64,000 nt of DNA from an uncultured Lachnospiraceae bacterium. Lineage in GTDB: Bacteria; Bacillota; Clostridia; Lachnospirales; Lachnospiraceae. Below the pieces are notes generated by a model, which had not been told where the DNA came from, did not search any database, and saw nothing but the letters and a program-made list of their open reading frames with translations. Location: contig CAMEIX010000002.1 in the NCBI GenBank assembly GCA_945919075.1, positions 124,001-188,000 of the forward strand. Reading direction: 5' to 3'. Positions 16,905-26,339 of this stretch are shown here, piece after piece; within the stretch, counting starts at the first letter, position 1, and every line of letters starts with the position of its first letter. The position numbers and the translations under genes are program-made.

Positions 16905-17966
16905 ATGCCTGATATTAAAGAAATATTGTCAGATGCAAAGAAAGCCGGTGCATCTGACGTACATATAACAGTGGGAGCATCACCCAGAATGCGTGTAAAC
17001 GGACGGTTAAAGATTATGGACCATTATGCCAGGCTTTCACCGGCTGAGACGCTGGAAATCGTCTTAGACATCATGACAGAACAACAGAGAGAGAAATTCG
17101 AAGACAAAGGAGAATTTGACATGTCTCTTTCTCTGCCGCAGCTTGGAAGATATCGGGTGAACGCTTACAAGCAGCGTGGTTCGGTGGCTCTGACTTTTCG
17201 TCTGGTGGATACCAATATTCCATCGTTAGAAACCTTGTGTGTCCCGGATGTGATTATGGAGCTTTACCGGAAATCAAAAGGTCTTATTCTGTTTACCGGG
17301 CCTTCCGGATGCGGCAAATCTACCACTATGGCAGCGGTAACAGATATGATCAACGCATATAGGGAAGCATTGATTATCACGATTGAAGATCCCATTGAGT
17401 TTTTATACCACCATAAGATGGCTCTGGTAAACCAGCGGGAAATCGGGATCGATTCGAAAGATTATGCAACCGCAATAAGAGCATCCATAAAAGAAGACCC
17501 GGACGTGATTGTGATTGGAGAACTTGCAGATGTGGATTCCATAAAAGCAGCCATTTCCGTAGCGGAAAACGGGCATCTGGTTCTGGCGGAAGTGAATGCG
17601 ACCTCGACGCTTAGAGCTATTTCCAAGTTAATTGATTATTATCAGCCGGACAAGCAACAACAGGTGCGTATACAGCTTGCAGAAATTCTGCAGGCCGTGA
17701 TTTCCCAAAGACTGATTCCCAATACGGACGGAAACGGCAGAGTGGCAGCTTATGAGGTCTTAACCGCAAACCGTAAGGTGAAAGAACTGTTGCTTGAAGA
17801 CAAAATATATGAGATAGCAGGCGCCTTCCAAAATAATGATTTGGAAAACTCCATAACCCTGGATGAATCGATATTTAAGTTATATAAAGAGGGAACCATC
17901 AGTTGGGATATGGTTATGCAGTATGCAAAAGATCCCGAATATATCAAATATAAGATGAAGGCATGA
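16905..17966 (+). CDS. PilT-like type IV pilus retraction ATPase (atypical)
   Basis: The 353-residue protein has the PilT fold: an N-terminal PAS-like half (ILSDAKKAGASDVHITVG), Walker A GPSGCGKST at 132-139 and the Asp box TIEDPIE at 159-165. The Walker B region reads GELAD at 205-209 where PilT normally has GEMRD. The histidine box, usually LHTN, reads EVNAT at 229-233. The loss of that arginine and histidine makes full retraction activity uncertain. The frame is open from 16851, overlapping sigK, but the ATG at 16905 with AAGAGG upstream is preferred. comM and dprA follow. Confidence 0.85.
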   Translation: MPDIKEILSDAKKAGASDVHITVGASPRMRVNGRLKIMDHYARLSPAETLEIVLDIMTEQQREKFEDKGEFDMSLSLPQLGRYRVNAYKQRGSVALTFRLVDTNIPSLETLCVPDVIMELYRKSKGLILFTGPSGCGKSTTMAAVTDMINAYREALIITIEDPIEFLYHHKMALVNQREIGIDSKDYATAIRASIKEDPDVIVIGELADVDSIKAAISVAENGHLVLAEVNATSTLRAISKLIDYYQPDKQQQVRIQLAEILQAVISQRLIPNTDGNGRVAAYEVLTANRKVKELLLEDKIYEIAGAFQNNDLENSITLDESIFKLYKEGTISWDMVMQYAKDPEYIKYKMKA

Positions 17967-17979
17967 GAAATCATGCCTT
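17958..17979 (+). terminator. Hairpin at the end of the pilT-like gene
   Basis: A perfect 9-bp stem AAGGCATGA/TCATGCCTT with loop GAAA includes the stop codon. The downstream sequence is only moderately T-rich, so termination may be partial. Confidence 0.55.
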
Positions 17980-18063
17980 ACAGATTTCTTTTGTTCTATT
18001 ATCTATTTTCTGTTTTTCCTATGTTACCCAAAACAAATTTTCATAAAGAAAGGAGGCACTAAT

Positions 18064-19605
18064 ATGTTTAGTGCAGTTTATTCAGGCGGCATTTTTGGAA
18101 TGCAGGCCTACAAAGTACGCGTGGAGGTTGATATTTCTCCGGGACTTCCTAATTTTGAAATGGTGGGAAGTTTAGGAAGCGAGGTGAAAGAAGCTAAAGA
18201 AAGGGTAGTTGTGGCATTAAGAAATGCCGGAATTACCATTCCGGTTGCCAAGATTACACTAAACCTGTCCCCGGCCAGAATACGAAAAGACGGAACCGGA
18301 TACGACCTGCCCATAGCAACCGCAATTTTAGGCTGTATGCATTATTTTGAACCAAAGGATTTTGAGGATACCGCTTTTATCGGAGAATTGTCTTTAAATG
18401 GAGAAATCCGGGGCGTAAATGGGTGCCTGCCCATGGTTTTGGCACTGAAAGAGGAAGGTATCAGAACCGTATGTGTCCCTGAGGACAATGCAAGAGAATG
18501 TTTGTTGGTTCCGGATATAAAAATTGTTTCCTTCCGGTATTTGCAGGAATTCTTAAATTTTTTATGCGACAAAGCAGGAGGAATTCAGAAATACCGGAGC
18601 ATGGGAACAGATTACCATGATTTGGAGCCAAAATCCGTGACCGAAGATTTTTCGGATGTTTACGGACAGGAGCATATGAAAAGAGCGGTTATGGTTGCCG
18701 CGGCAGGATTTCACCACATTTTGTTTTCCGGTCCTCCGGGAGCAGGTAAAACCATGATTGCCAAACGTATACCGGGAATTATGCCCTCTCTTCAAAAAGA
18801 AGAACAATTAGAAGTCTTAAGTATCTACAGTATTGCCGGAAAATTAGATCAGCAGATGTTTTCCGTCAATCGTCCATTTCTATCCCCCCATCATACCATT
18901 TCCCCCCAGGCTCTTGCGGGAGGCGGAAGAATCCCCAAGCCGGGTCTGTTATCCCTTGCACACAAAGGTGTTTTGTATTTGGATGAAATGCCCGAATTTG
19001 CATCCAATGTTTTAGAGGTTTTGCGTCAGCCCATGGAGGACAAAAAAGTAGAAATTGCAAGGAGTTATGGAATCTATAAATATCCCGCAGATTTTATGCT
19101 GGTCTGCAGTTTAAATCCCTGTCCCTGCGGATACTTTCCGGACCGCAACCGATGCCGGTGCACGGAAAGTGAAATTAAGAGGTATATCGGAAAATTATCC
19201 GGTCCTATTTTAGATCGGATTGATATCGGCGTGGAGGCAAGCAATATCCATATCCGGGATTTGGCAAAAGAAGGTGTATGCCTGTCCACGGCAGAAATGA
19301 AAAGCAGGGTGGAAAAGGCAAGAAAACTTCAGAAGATGCGGTATGAGAAAAGCCACTATTCCTTTAATGCCGGAGTGCATGCAAGGGATGTAGAAAAATA
19401 TTGTATTTTAGGAAAAAAGGAAAAGGATTTTCTGGAAAAAATCTATGAGAAAAACAAACTCAGCGTGCGAAGTTACCACAAAATCATAAAACTGGCGAGA
19501 ACCATAGCCGATCTGGAGGAAGAAGAGGAAATTAGAGCGGTACATCTGGCAGAGGCAGTCAGTTACAACAATGGGAAAAACTATTTTTTGAAGGAGGGTC
19601 AATGA
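18064..19605 (+). CDS. comM: YifB/ComM-family Mg-chelatase-like AAA+ ATPase
   Basis: The 513-residue protein has the ComM layout. An N-terminal Lon-type S5-fold domain (about 1-165; SLGSEVKEAKERVVVAL, LNLSPARIRKDGTGYDLP) is followed by an AAA+ core with Walker A GPPGAGKT (about residue 221) and Walker B LYLDEMPEF. A Zn-binding CPCGYFPDRNRCRCT loop and a C-terminal helical lid come next. ComM is a hexameric helicase that supports branch migration during natural transformation. AAAGGAGG precedes the ATG. dprA overlaps its stop codon. Confidence 0.95.
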   Translation: MFSAVYSGGIFGMQAYKVRVEVDISPGLPNFEMVGSLGSEVKEAKERVVVALRNAGITIPVAKITLNLSPARIRKDGTGYDLPIATAILGCMHYFEPKDFEDTAFIGELSLNGEIRGVNGCLPMVLALKEEGIRTVCVPEDNARECLLVPDIKIVSFRYLQEFLNFLCDKAGGIQKYRSMGTDYHDLEPKSVTEDFSDVYGQEHMKRAVMVAAAGFHHILFSGPPGAGKTMIAKRIPGIMPSLQKEEQLEVLSIYSIAGKLDQQMFSVNRPFLSPHHTISPQALAGGGRIPKPGLLSLAHKGVLYLDEMPEFASNVLEVLRQPMEDKKVEIARSYGIYKYPADFMLVCSLNPCPCGYFPDRNRCRCTESEIKRYIGKLSGPILDRIDIGVEASNIHIRDLAKEGVCLSTAEMKSRVEKARKLQKMRYEKSHYSFNAGVHARDVEKYCILGKKEKDFLEKIYEKNKLSVRSYHKIIKLARTIADLEEEEEIRAVHLAEAVSYNNGKNYFLKEGQ

Positions 19606-20720
19606 TGGATGAGAAATATGCGTTCTATCTTTCCGGATTTGAAAATATAACCAATCGTAAAAAGGAGGAAATGTTTCAGGCATTTGGCTCGGCCATGTCA
19701 ATTTATAACGCAGGTGAAAAAAAACTGAGCATTTTTTTAAATTCCGCTCAGATCGATTCGTTTCTTGCGGGCAAAAATGCAGGCTGGGAAAAGAAGTATG
19801 AAAATATGATGAATCAAAACATTAGGTTTATACCATTTTATGACAAGGAATATCCCTATCGTTTGCGACATATAGAGGACAAACCATTTGGCATTTTTGT
19901 AAAGGGAAGACTTCCTCGCGAGCATAAGAAAAGTGTTGCCATTATCGGGGCAAGGGACTGCTCGGAATATGGCAGATTTGTTGCGGAAGATTTTGGGAGC
20001 AAACTTGCGGCTGCCGGAATTTCGGTAATCAGCGGCATGGCGAGGGGCGTGGATGGAATTGCCATGAGGGGAGCGCTGAAAGCAGGAGGGGAAGCATTTG
20101 GCGTGTTAGGTTGCGGAGTGGATGTGTGTTATCCGGGCAGCAATCGCAGTCTTTACGAGGAAACGCAAAGAAGGGGCGGTATTATTTCGGAATATATTCC
20201 CGGTACTGCACCTCTTGCCCTGCATTTTCCCAAAAGAAACCGTATCATAAGCGGGTTGGCAGATGTGGTGCTGGTGGTAGAGGCAAGGGTCAAAAGCGGT
20301 ACTTTAATAACGGTGGATATGGCATTGGAGCAGGGGAAGGATGTTTATGTAATACCGGGACGAATCACGGATTCCTTAAGTGAGGGCTGCAACGGACTGA
20401 TTCTTCAGGGCTGCGGGGTGGCACTGAACCCTGAGCAGCTTTTGAGAGACTTGGGGATGGATCCTAACAATTCCGGTAACCAACAAAATGCAAAAGAGGG
20501 TAACTATAAACAGCTTTCCCTGGAACAGTTGGAGATGCTGTCTTTGTTATCCCTGGATTTGCAAGCTCTGCCGCAGATTATGGATAAATTAAAGGATAAT
20601 ACCTATTTAAAAAATTTTACTCTGCCACAGACCATGGAAACCCTGATAGAACTGGTGATAGCGGGATTTGTGAAAAATGAGGGAAGTTACTTTGGCCTCC
20701 TGCAACCATTTTCCCATTGA
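19602..20720 (+). CDS. dprA: DNA-processing protein DprA
   Basis: DprA loads RecA onto incoming single-stranded DNA during transformation. The 372-residue protein has an N-terminal helical region, the Rossmann-like core with SVAIIGARDCSEYG, ISGMARGVDGIAMRGAL, GCGVDVCYP and FPKRNRIISGL, and a C-terminal winged-helix tail. Two adjacent ATGs (19602 and 19605) are possible starts; GGAGG at 19593-19597 fits the second slightly better. The ATG overlaps the comM stop, indicating translational coupling. Confidence 0.95.
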   Translation: MMDEKYAFYLSGFENITNRKKEEMFQAFGSAMSIYNAGEKKLSIFLNSAQIDSFLAGKNAGWEKKYENMMNQNIRFIPFYDKEYPYRLRHIEDKPFGIFVKGRLPREHKKSVAIIGARDCSEYGRFVAEDFGSKLAAAGISVISGMARGVDGIAMRGALKAGGEAFGVLGCGVDVCYPGSNRSLYEETQRRGGIISEYIPGTAPLALHFPKRNRIISGLADVVLVVEARVKSGTLITVDMALEQGKDVYVIPGRITDSLSEGCNGLILQGCGVALNPEQLLRDLGMDPNNSGNQQNAKEGNYKQLSLEQLEMLSLLSLDLQALPQIMDKLKDNTYLKNFTLPQTMETLIELVIAGFVKNEGSYFGLLQPFSH

Positions 20721-20775
20721 AATAAAAGCCAAAATTTCATACAATGGATGTAGTAAAAATGAGGGAGCTAATGCA

Positions 20776-21834
20776 ATGAGAGAACATACAAGAGTGATTT
20801 CCATAGGAAACAGAGTAATCGGCGGTGGCAATCCCATTCTGATCCAGTCTATGACAAATACAAGAACGGAGGATGTGGATGCAACCGTAAAGCAGATTCT
20901 GGCGCTGGAGGAGGCCGGCTGTGATATTATCCGATGTACCGTACCTACGAAGGAAGCGGCTGCTGCCATAAGTGCAATTAAAGAGAAGATTCATATTCCG
21001 TTGGTTGCAGATATTCATTTCGATTATACGCTTGCTATTGAGGCTATCCAAAACGGCGCAGACAAAATCCGTATCAATCCCGGAAATATTGGCGGTAAAG
21101 AAAACCTTCGTGCCGTGGTAGAGGCAGCACGCGATAAAAACATACCCATCCGGGTAGGGGTAAACAGCGGTTCCTTAGAGAAAGAACTGGTTGCAAAATA
21201 CGGAGGAGTTACGGCAGAGGGGATTGTGGAAAGTGCGTTGGATAAAGTCCGTATGATAGAAGAATTCGGTTACGAAAATCTGGTCATCAGTATTAAATCA
21301 TCGGATGTATTGATGTGCATCAAAGCCCACGAGATCCTGGCACAGAAAACAGATTATCCCTTACATGTCGGGATTACGGAATCCGGAACCCTCTGGAGCG
21401 GCAATATCAAGTCGGGTATCGGGTTAGGTATCATTCTATACCATGGAATCGGAGATACCATCCGTGTTTCCCTTAGCGGTGACCCGATAGAAGAAATCAA
21501 ATCTGCCAAGCTGTTACTGCGTACCCTGGGCCTTCGGAAAGGCGGAATTGAGGTGGTTTCCTGCCCTACCTGTGGAAGAACCAAGATTGACCTTATCAAA
21601 CTGGCCAATCAGGTAGAGGAGCTGGTATCATCCTATCCTCTGGATATAAAAGTAGCCGTGATGGGTTGTGTGGTAAACGGCCCCGGAGAAGCAAAAGAAG
21701 CGGACCTTGGGATTGCCGGCGGAATCGGGGAAGGCTTGTTAATCAAAAAGGGTGAGATTATTCGGAAGATTCCGGAGGAACAATTTATAGAAGCCTTGAA
21801 ATATGAACTGGATCATTGGAGTGAATGCGAATGA
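20776..21834 (+). CDS. ispG: 4-hydroxy-3-methylbut-2-enyl diphosphate synthase IspG
   Basis: IspG is the iron-sulfur enzyme of the penultimate step of the MEP isoprenoid pathway. The 353-residue protein has the TIM-barrel start (GGGNPILIQSMTNTRT), the cluster cysteines in SCPTCGR and later in CVVNGPGEA, and a short single-module form typical of most bacteria. The frame is open from 20677 inside dprA, but the ATG at 20776 has GAGGGAG at 20761-20767 and matches the family N-terminus. polC overlaps its stop (ATGA). Dxr from the same pathway is encoded at 36361. Confidence 0.96.
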   Translation: MREHTRVISIGNRVIGGGNPILIQSMTNTRTEDVDATVKQILALEEAGCDIIRCTVPTKEAAAAISAIKEKIHIPLVADIHFDYTLAIEAIQNGADKIRINPGNIGGKENLRAVVEAARDKNIPIRVGVNSGSLEKELVAKYGGVTAEGIVESALDKVRMIEEFGYENLVISIKSSDVLMCIKAHEILAQKTDYPLHVGITESGTLWSGNIKSGIGLGIILYHGIGDTIRVSLSGDPIEEIKSAKLLLRTLGLRKGGIEVVSCPTCGRTKIDLIKLANQVEELVSSYPLDIKVAVMGCVVNGPGEAKEADLGIAGGIGEGLLIKKGEIIRKIPEEQFIEALKYELDHWSECE

Positions 21835-24800
21835 GCAAACCGTTTTTTGAAGTATTTCCGGAACTGAAACTGCCGGATGAGACGAAGCTACAGTTTGATG
21901 ATGTGTCGGTAGAGCGGGTAGCATCCAATAAACAAAGGAATTTTTTGCGTATCTATATAAACGCGGAACATCTGATACCAAAAGAGTATGTTTTCAGAGC
22001 GGAACAGGAAATAAAAAAACAGCTTTTTAAGAATCATGATATCATAATCAAAATCTACGAAAATTTCATCCTTTCCGCACAGTACAACTTAAGGAATCTG
22101 TTGGAAGCTTATAAAGATAGTATTCTGTGTGAACTGAAGGATTATGATCACATTATTTATCTTGCCTATAAAACAGCGGATGAAGAGATTGTGGGGGAGA
22201 ATGAATATCATTTAACAATCAGGGATACGGTACTAAACCGTTCGAGAGCAGAGGAACTTTCCCGGGTATTGGAAAAAATACTGACTGAAAGATGCCATCT
22301 TGATGTGAAACTTGTTCTTGCCTACAAAGAAGTGGAGGAAGGCAAGTTTGCGGAAAATGATGAAAAGCAGATTAAGGCACAGGTTTCCCAGATTTATAAC
22401 CGTGTTAACAAAGAAGCAGGTCCGGCTATAGAGGAAAAGAAGGAGAAGAAACCGCTGTCCCGTTCGGAAAATGCGGATGTTCTATTTGGAAGGGATTTTA
22501 CAGAAGAAGCAGTCAGTATCGCAGATATCACGGGAGAAGTGGGTGTTGTTGTTATTCGCGGTAAGGTACTGGAAATGGACAGCAAAGCGCTAAAGAAAAT
22601 CGAAAAGACAATCTTCTCCCTAACACTTACGGATTTTACGGATTCCATGAAAGCCAAAATATTTGTGGAAAACGAAAATGCCGCTGAGTTTGAATCCTGC
22701 CTGAAGGCCAGTCCCTTCCTGAAAATCAAAGGGGTGGCAATGGTGGATAAATTTGACCACGAATTATCCATCGGCTCTATTACCGGGATTAAAAGCATTC
22801 CCGATTTTACGGTGGGACGAAAGGATAATTCCGTAAAGAAAAGAGTAGAACTTCACTGCCATACCAAAATGAGTGATATGGATGGTGTATCGGAAGCAAA
22901 GGATATTGTAAAAAGAGCCTATAAATGGGGACATCCTGCCATTGCCATTACCGACCATGGTGTGGTACAGGGCTTTACGGATGCCAATCATGTTTGGGAC
23001 GACCTGTGGAGTGCGGAAAAGAAAAAGCGAATAGCAGATGGGGAGGAACACCCGGACAAGCAGGATTTCTTTAAGGTCATTTATGGTGTGGAAGCCTATA
23101 TAGTGGACGATCTGAAGGAAATTGTAACAAATGACAAGGGACAACTCCTAAGGGGGGAAACTTATGTGGTCTTTGATATTGAAACCACCGGATTTTCTCC
23201 CGTAAACTGCAAGATTATTGAAATTGGGGCGGTGAAGGTAAAAGACGGACAGATTATAGATCGTTATTCCACCTTTGTAAATCCAGAGGTTCCGATACCC
23301 TTTGAAATACAAAAACTGACCAGTATTCAGGATCAGATGGTTTGTGATGCGCCTACAATTGAAACCATTCTTCCGGAATTTACGGCTTTTTGTGAAGACT
23401 GTATTATGGTTGCCCATAATGCCGGATTCGATATGAGTTTTATCATCGAAAACGCAAACCGTCAGGGCCTTTTCTCGGATTATACTTACATGGATACCAT
23501 GGTGATGTCCCGAGTTCTATTACCAAAACAGAATAAGCATACCTTAGATGCCCTTTGCAAGGTTTTTAACGTAAGTCTGGAAAATCATCACAGGGCAGTA
23601 GAGGACGCAGAGGCAACGGCACAGATTTTTATCCGTTTCATGAATATGCTGTATGAAAAGAATCTGGAATCCTTAGCGGATGCAAACACTTTTGCAAAGC
23701 CCTCTGATGAAAATATCAGCAGATTACATTCCTATCATTGCATTATTCTGGCAAAAAATGATATCGGAAGGATTAATCTGTACCGGCTGGTATCCATGTC
23801 CCATCTGCAATACTTTAGCCGACAGCCCAAGATACCCAAGAGTAAAATCAATGAGTTAAGGGATGGTCTGATTATCGGAAGTGCCTGTGAAGCAGGGGAA
23901 CTGTACCAGGCTCTTTTGGAGGAGCGTGGAGACAGCGAAATTGCAGGGATTGTGAATTTTTATGATTATCTGGAAATCCAGCCCTGTGGAAACAATATGT
24001 TTATGATTGAATCCCCTAAACATCCCAATATCAATTCCATAGAAGATATTCGGAATATGAACCGAAAGATAATCAAATTAGGGGAAAAGTTTCATAAGCC
24101 TGTAGTTGCAACCTGCGACGTTCATTTTCTGGATCCGGAGGATGAGGTATATCGTCGTATCATTATGGCGGGAAAAGGGTTTGAGGATGCAGACAAACAG
24201 GCACCCCTCTTTCTTAGGACTACGGAAGAAATGCTGGAGGAATTCCAATATCTGGGAAGTGACAAGGCGGAAGAGGTAGTAATTACCAATACCAATCTGA
24301 TTGCGGATATGGTGGAAACCATAGCACCGGTTCGACCTGACAAATGTCCCCCCGTCATCCCGGATTCCGATAAGACACTGACCGATATCTGTTATAACAG
24401 GGCCCATGAGATTTATGGGGAAGAATTACCGCAGATTGTAAAGGACCGGTTGGAAAAGGAACTGCATTCCATCATTTCCAATGGTTTTGCGGTTATGTAT
24501 ATAATTGCCCAGAAACTGGTGTGGAAGTCTGTGGAAGATGGCTATCTGGTTGGCTCCCGAGGTTCCGTTGGTTCTTCGCTGGTAGCCTTTATGGCAGGGA
24601 TTACGGAGGTAAATTCCTTAAGCGCCCATTACCGCTGTCCGAAGTGCCGTTATTATGATTTTGATTCTCCGGAAGTAAGGGCCTTTGCAGGAAATGCCGG
24701 GTGTGATATGCCGGATAAGGACTGTCCTGTCTGCGGAACAAAACTGGTTAAGGATGGATTTGACATCCCCTTTGAGACCTTCTTAGGATTTAAGGGAGAT

Positions 24801-26240
24801 AAGGAACCGGATATTGACCTGAACTTTTCCGGAGAATACCAGAGTAAGGCTCATAAATATACCGAAGTTATTTTTGGTGCCGGGCAGACTTATCGTGCCG
24901 GAACCATTGCAACGCTTGCGGATAAGACAGCTTATGGTTATGTGAAGAAGTATTATGAGGAACGTGGAATACCCAAAAGGGATTGTGAAATTAACCGTAT
25001 TACCCAGGGATGTACCGGCGTAAGACGTAGTACCGGCCAGCATCCCGGCGGTATCATTGTATTGCCTGTGGGGCAGGACATCAACTCCTTTACGCCGGTA
25101 CAGCATCCGGCAAATGATATGACAACGGATACCATAACAACGCATTTTGATTATCATTCCATTGACCATAATCTTCTGAAACTGGATATTCTGGGGCATG
25201 ATGATCCTACCATGATTCGTATGCTGCAGGACCTGACCGGTCTGGACCCCACCACCATCCCCCTGGATGATAAAGGGGTTATGAGTCTTTTCCAAAATAC
25301 AACAGCTTTGGGAATTACACCTGACCAGATCAGCGGCACACCGGTAGGTTCCCTTGGAATACCGGAATTTGGTACGGATTTTGTTATTCAGATGCTCTTG
25401 GATACGAAACCACAGCAATTCTCGGATCTGATTCGTATTTCCGGTCTGGGTCACGGTACCGATGTATGGCTTGGCAATGCACAGACCTTGATTCTGGAAG
25501 GCAAGGCCACCATTTCCACGGCAATCTGTTGTCGTGATGATATTATGATTTATCTGATCAATCAGGGCGTGGAAAGTTCCCTTTCGTTTACCATTATGGA
25601 AAGTGTCCGGAAAGGAAAGGGATTAAAACCGGAGTGGGAAGAGGCTATGAAAGAAAAAAATGTTCCCGACTGGTACATATGGTCCTGTAAGAAGATTAAG
25701 TACATGTTCCCCAAGGCACATGCGGCGGCTTATGTCATGATGGCATGGAGAATTGCCTATTGTAAGATTAATTACCCGCTTGCTTATTATGCAGCCTATT
25801 TCAGTATCCGTGCAAAAGCATTTTCCTATGAACTGATGTGTCAGGGACAGGCACATTTGGAAGCCATCATGAAGGAATACAAATCCCGGTATGATGAATT
25901 GTCGAATAAGGAAACCGATGCTTATGGTGATATGAAAATAGTGCAGGAGATGTATGCCCGTGGATTTGAGTTTGAACCCATTGATATATTCCGGGCACAG
26001 TCAAGAAGTTTCCAGATTGTGAACGGAAAGATTATGCCGTCCCTAAACAGCATTGACGGATTGGGTGAAAAAGCAGCGGATGCCATTGTAGAGGCAGCAA
26101 AGGATGGTCCCTTCTTAAGCCGTGACGACTTCAGACAGAGAACCAAGGTCAGCACAACGGTTGTGGATATGATGGCAAGACTCCATTTATTAGGGGATAT
26201 CCCGGAGTCAAACCAGATCAGCCTGTTTGATTTTGTGTAA
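21831..26240 (+). CDS. polC: DNA polymerase III PolC-type alpha subunit
   Basis: PolC is the replicative polymerase of low-GC Gram-positive bacteria. The roughly 1469-residue protein has the full domain order. An N-terminal region and OB domain come first. The PHP domain (HCHTKMSDMDG, near residue 340) is interrupted by the DEDD proofreading exonuclease (FDIETTGF, near 446). A Zn-binding CPKC...CPVC module and the polymerase palm follow (PDIDLNFSGEYQ, near 994), then the HAAAYVMMAWR region and the C-terminal HhH region. ATGs at 21825 and 21831 are both in frame; 21831 overlaps the ispG stop and fits the GGAG spacing better. Confidence 0.98.
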   Translation: MSKPFFEVFPELKLPDETKLQFDDVSVERVASNKQRNFLRIYINAEHLIPKEYVFRAEQEIKKQLFKNHDIIIKIYENFILSAQYNLRNLLEAYKDSILCELKDYDHIIYLAYKTADEEIVGENEYHLTIRDTVLNRSRAEELSRVLEKILTERCHLDVKLVLAYKEVEEGKFAENDEKQIKAQVSQIYNRVNKEAGPAIEEKKEKKPLSRSENADVLFGRDFTEEAVSIADITGEVGVVVIRGKVLEMDSKALKKIEKTIFSLTLTDFTDSMKAKIFVENENAAEFESCLKASPFLKIKGVAMVDKFDHELSIGSITGIKSIPDFTVGRKDNSVKKRVELHCHTKMSDMDGVSEAKDIVKRAYKWGHPAIAITDHGVVQGFTDANHVWDDLWSAEKKKRIADGEEHPDKQDFFKVIYGVEAYIVDDLKEIVTNDKGQLLRGETYVVFDIETTGFSPVNCKIIEIGAVKVKDGQIIDRYSTFVNPEVPIPFEIQKLTSIQDQMVCDAPTIETILPEFTAFCEDCIMVAHNAGFDMSFIIENANRQGLFSDYTYMDTMVMSRVLLPKQNKHTLDALCKVFNVSLENHHRAVEDAEATAQIFIRFMNMLYEKNLESLADANTFAKPSDENISRLHSYHCIILAKNDIGRINLYRLVSMSHLQYFSRQPKIPKSKINELRDGLIIGSACEAGELYQALLEERGDSEIAGIVNFYDYLEIQPCGNNMFMIESPKHPNINSIEDIRNMNRKIIKLGEKFHKPVVATCDVHFLDPEDEVYRRIIMAGKGFEDADKQAPLFLRTTEEMLEEFQYLGSDKAEEVVITNTNLIADMVETIAPVRPDKCPPVIPDSDKTLTDICYNRAHEIYGEELPQIVKDRLEKELHSIISNGFAVMYIIAQKLVWKSVEDGYLVGSRGSVGSSLVAFMAGITEVNSLSAHYRCPKCRYYDFDSPEVRAFAGNAGCDMPDKDCPVCGTKLVKDGFDIPFETFLGFKGDKEPDIDLNFSGEYQSKAHKYTEVIFGAGQTYRAGTIATLADKTAYGYVKKYYEERGIPKRDCEINRITQGCTGVRRSTGQHPGGIIVLPVGQDINSFTPVQHPANDMTTDTITTHFDYHSIDHNLLKLDILGHDDPTMIRMLQDLTGLDPTTIPLDDKGVMSLFQNTTALGITPDQISGTPVGSLGIPEFGTDFVIQMLLDTKPQQFSDLIRISGLGHGTDVWLGNAQTLILEGKATISTAICCRDDIMIYLINQGVESSLSFTIMESVRKGKGLKPEWEEAMKEKNVPDWYIWSCKKIKYMFPKAHAAAYVMMAWRIAYCKINYPLAYYAAYFSIRAKAFSYELMCQGQAHLEAIMKEYKSRYDELSNKETDAYGDMKIVQEMYARGFEFEPIDIFRAQSRSFQIVNGKIMPSLNSIDGLGEKAADAIVEAAKDGPFLSRDDFRQRTKVSTTVVDMMARLHLLGDIPESNQISLFDFV

Positions 26241-26263
26241 GGGTAGCGAAGAAATGTAAGATT

Positions 26264-26292
26264 GGCATCCCTTATTTCGTAAAAGGGATGCC
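26264..26292 (+). terminator. Hairpin after polC
   Basis: A 10-bp stem GGCATCCCTT/AAGGGATGCC with a 9-nt loop follows polC by 23 bp. No U-rich tail follows (AAAAATAC), so it may be a 3'-end stabiliser or an inefficient terminator rather than a classical one. Confidence 0.5.
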
Positions 26293-26339
26293 AAAAATAC
26301 TATCTGTGGCGTGTTTTGCAAACCAGGCAATAAATTTTC

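Noticed and set aside
20677-20776. Upstream start for ispG inside dprA
   Set aside because: The extra 33 residues match dprA read in another frame, and the family N-terminus begins at 20776.
24783-25454. 223-codon open frame on the minus strand inside polC
   Set aside because: It lies opposite the polymerase palm region of an intact polC. It has no recognisable domain, and its composition mirrors the sense gene, so it is an antisense shadow.
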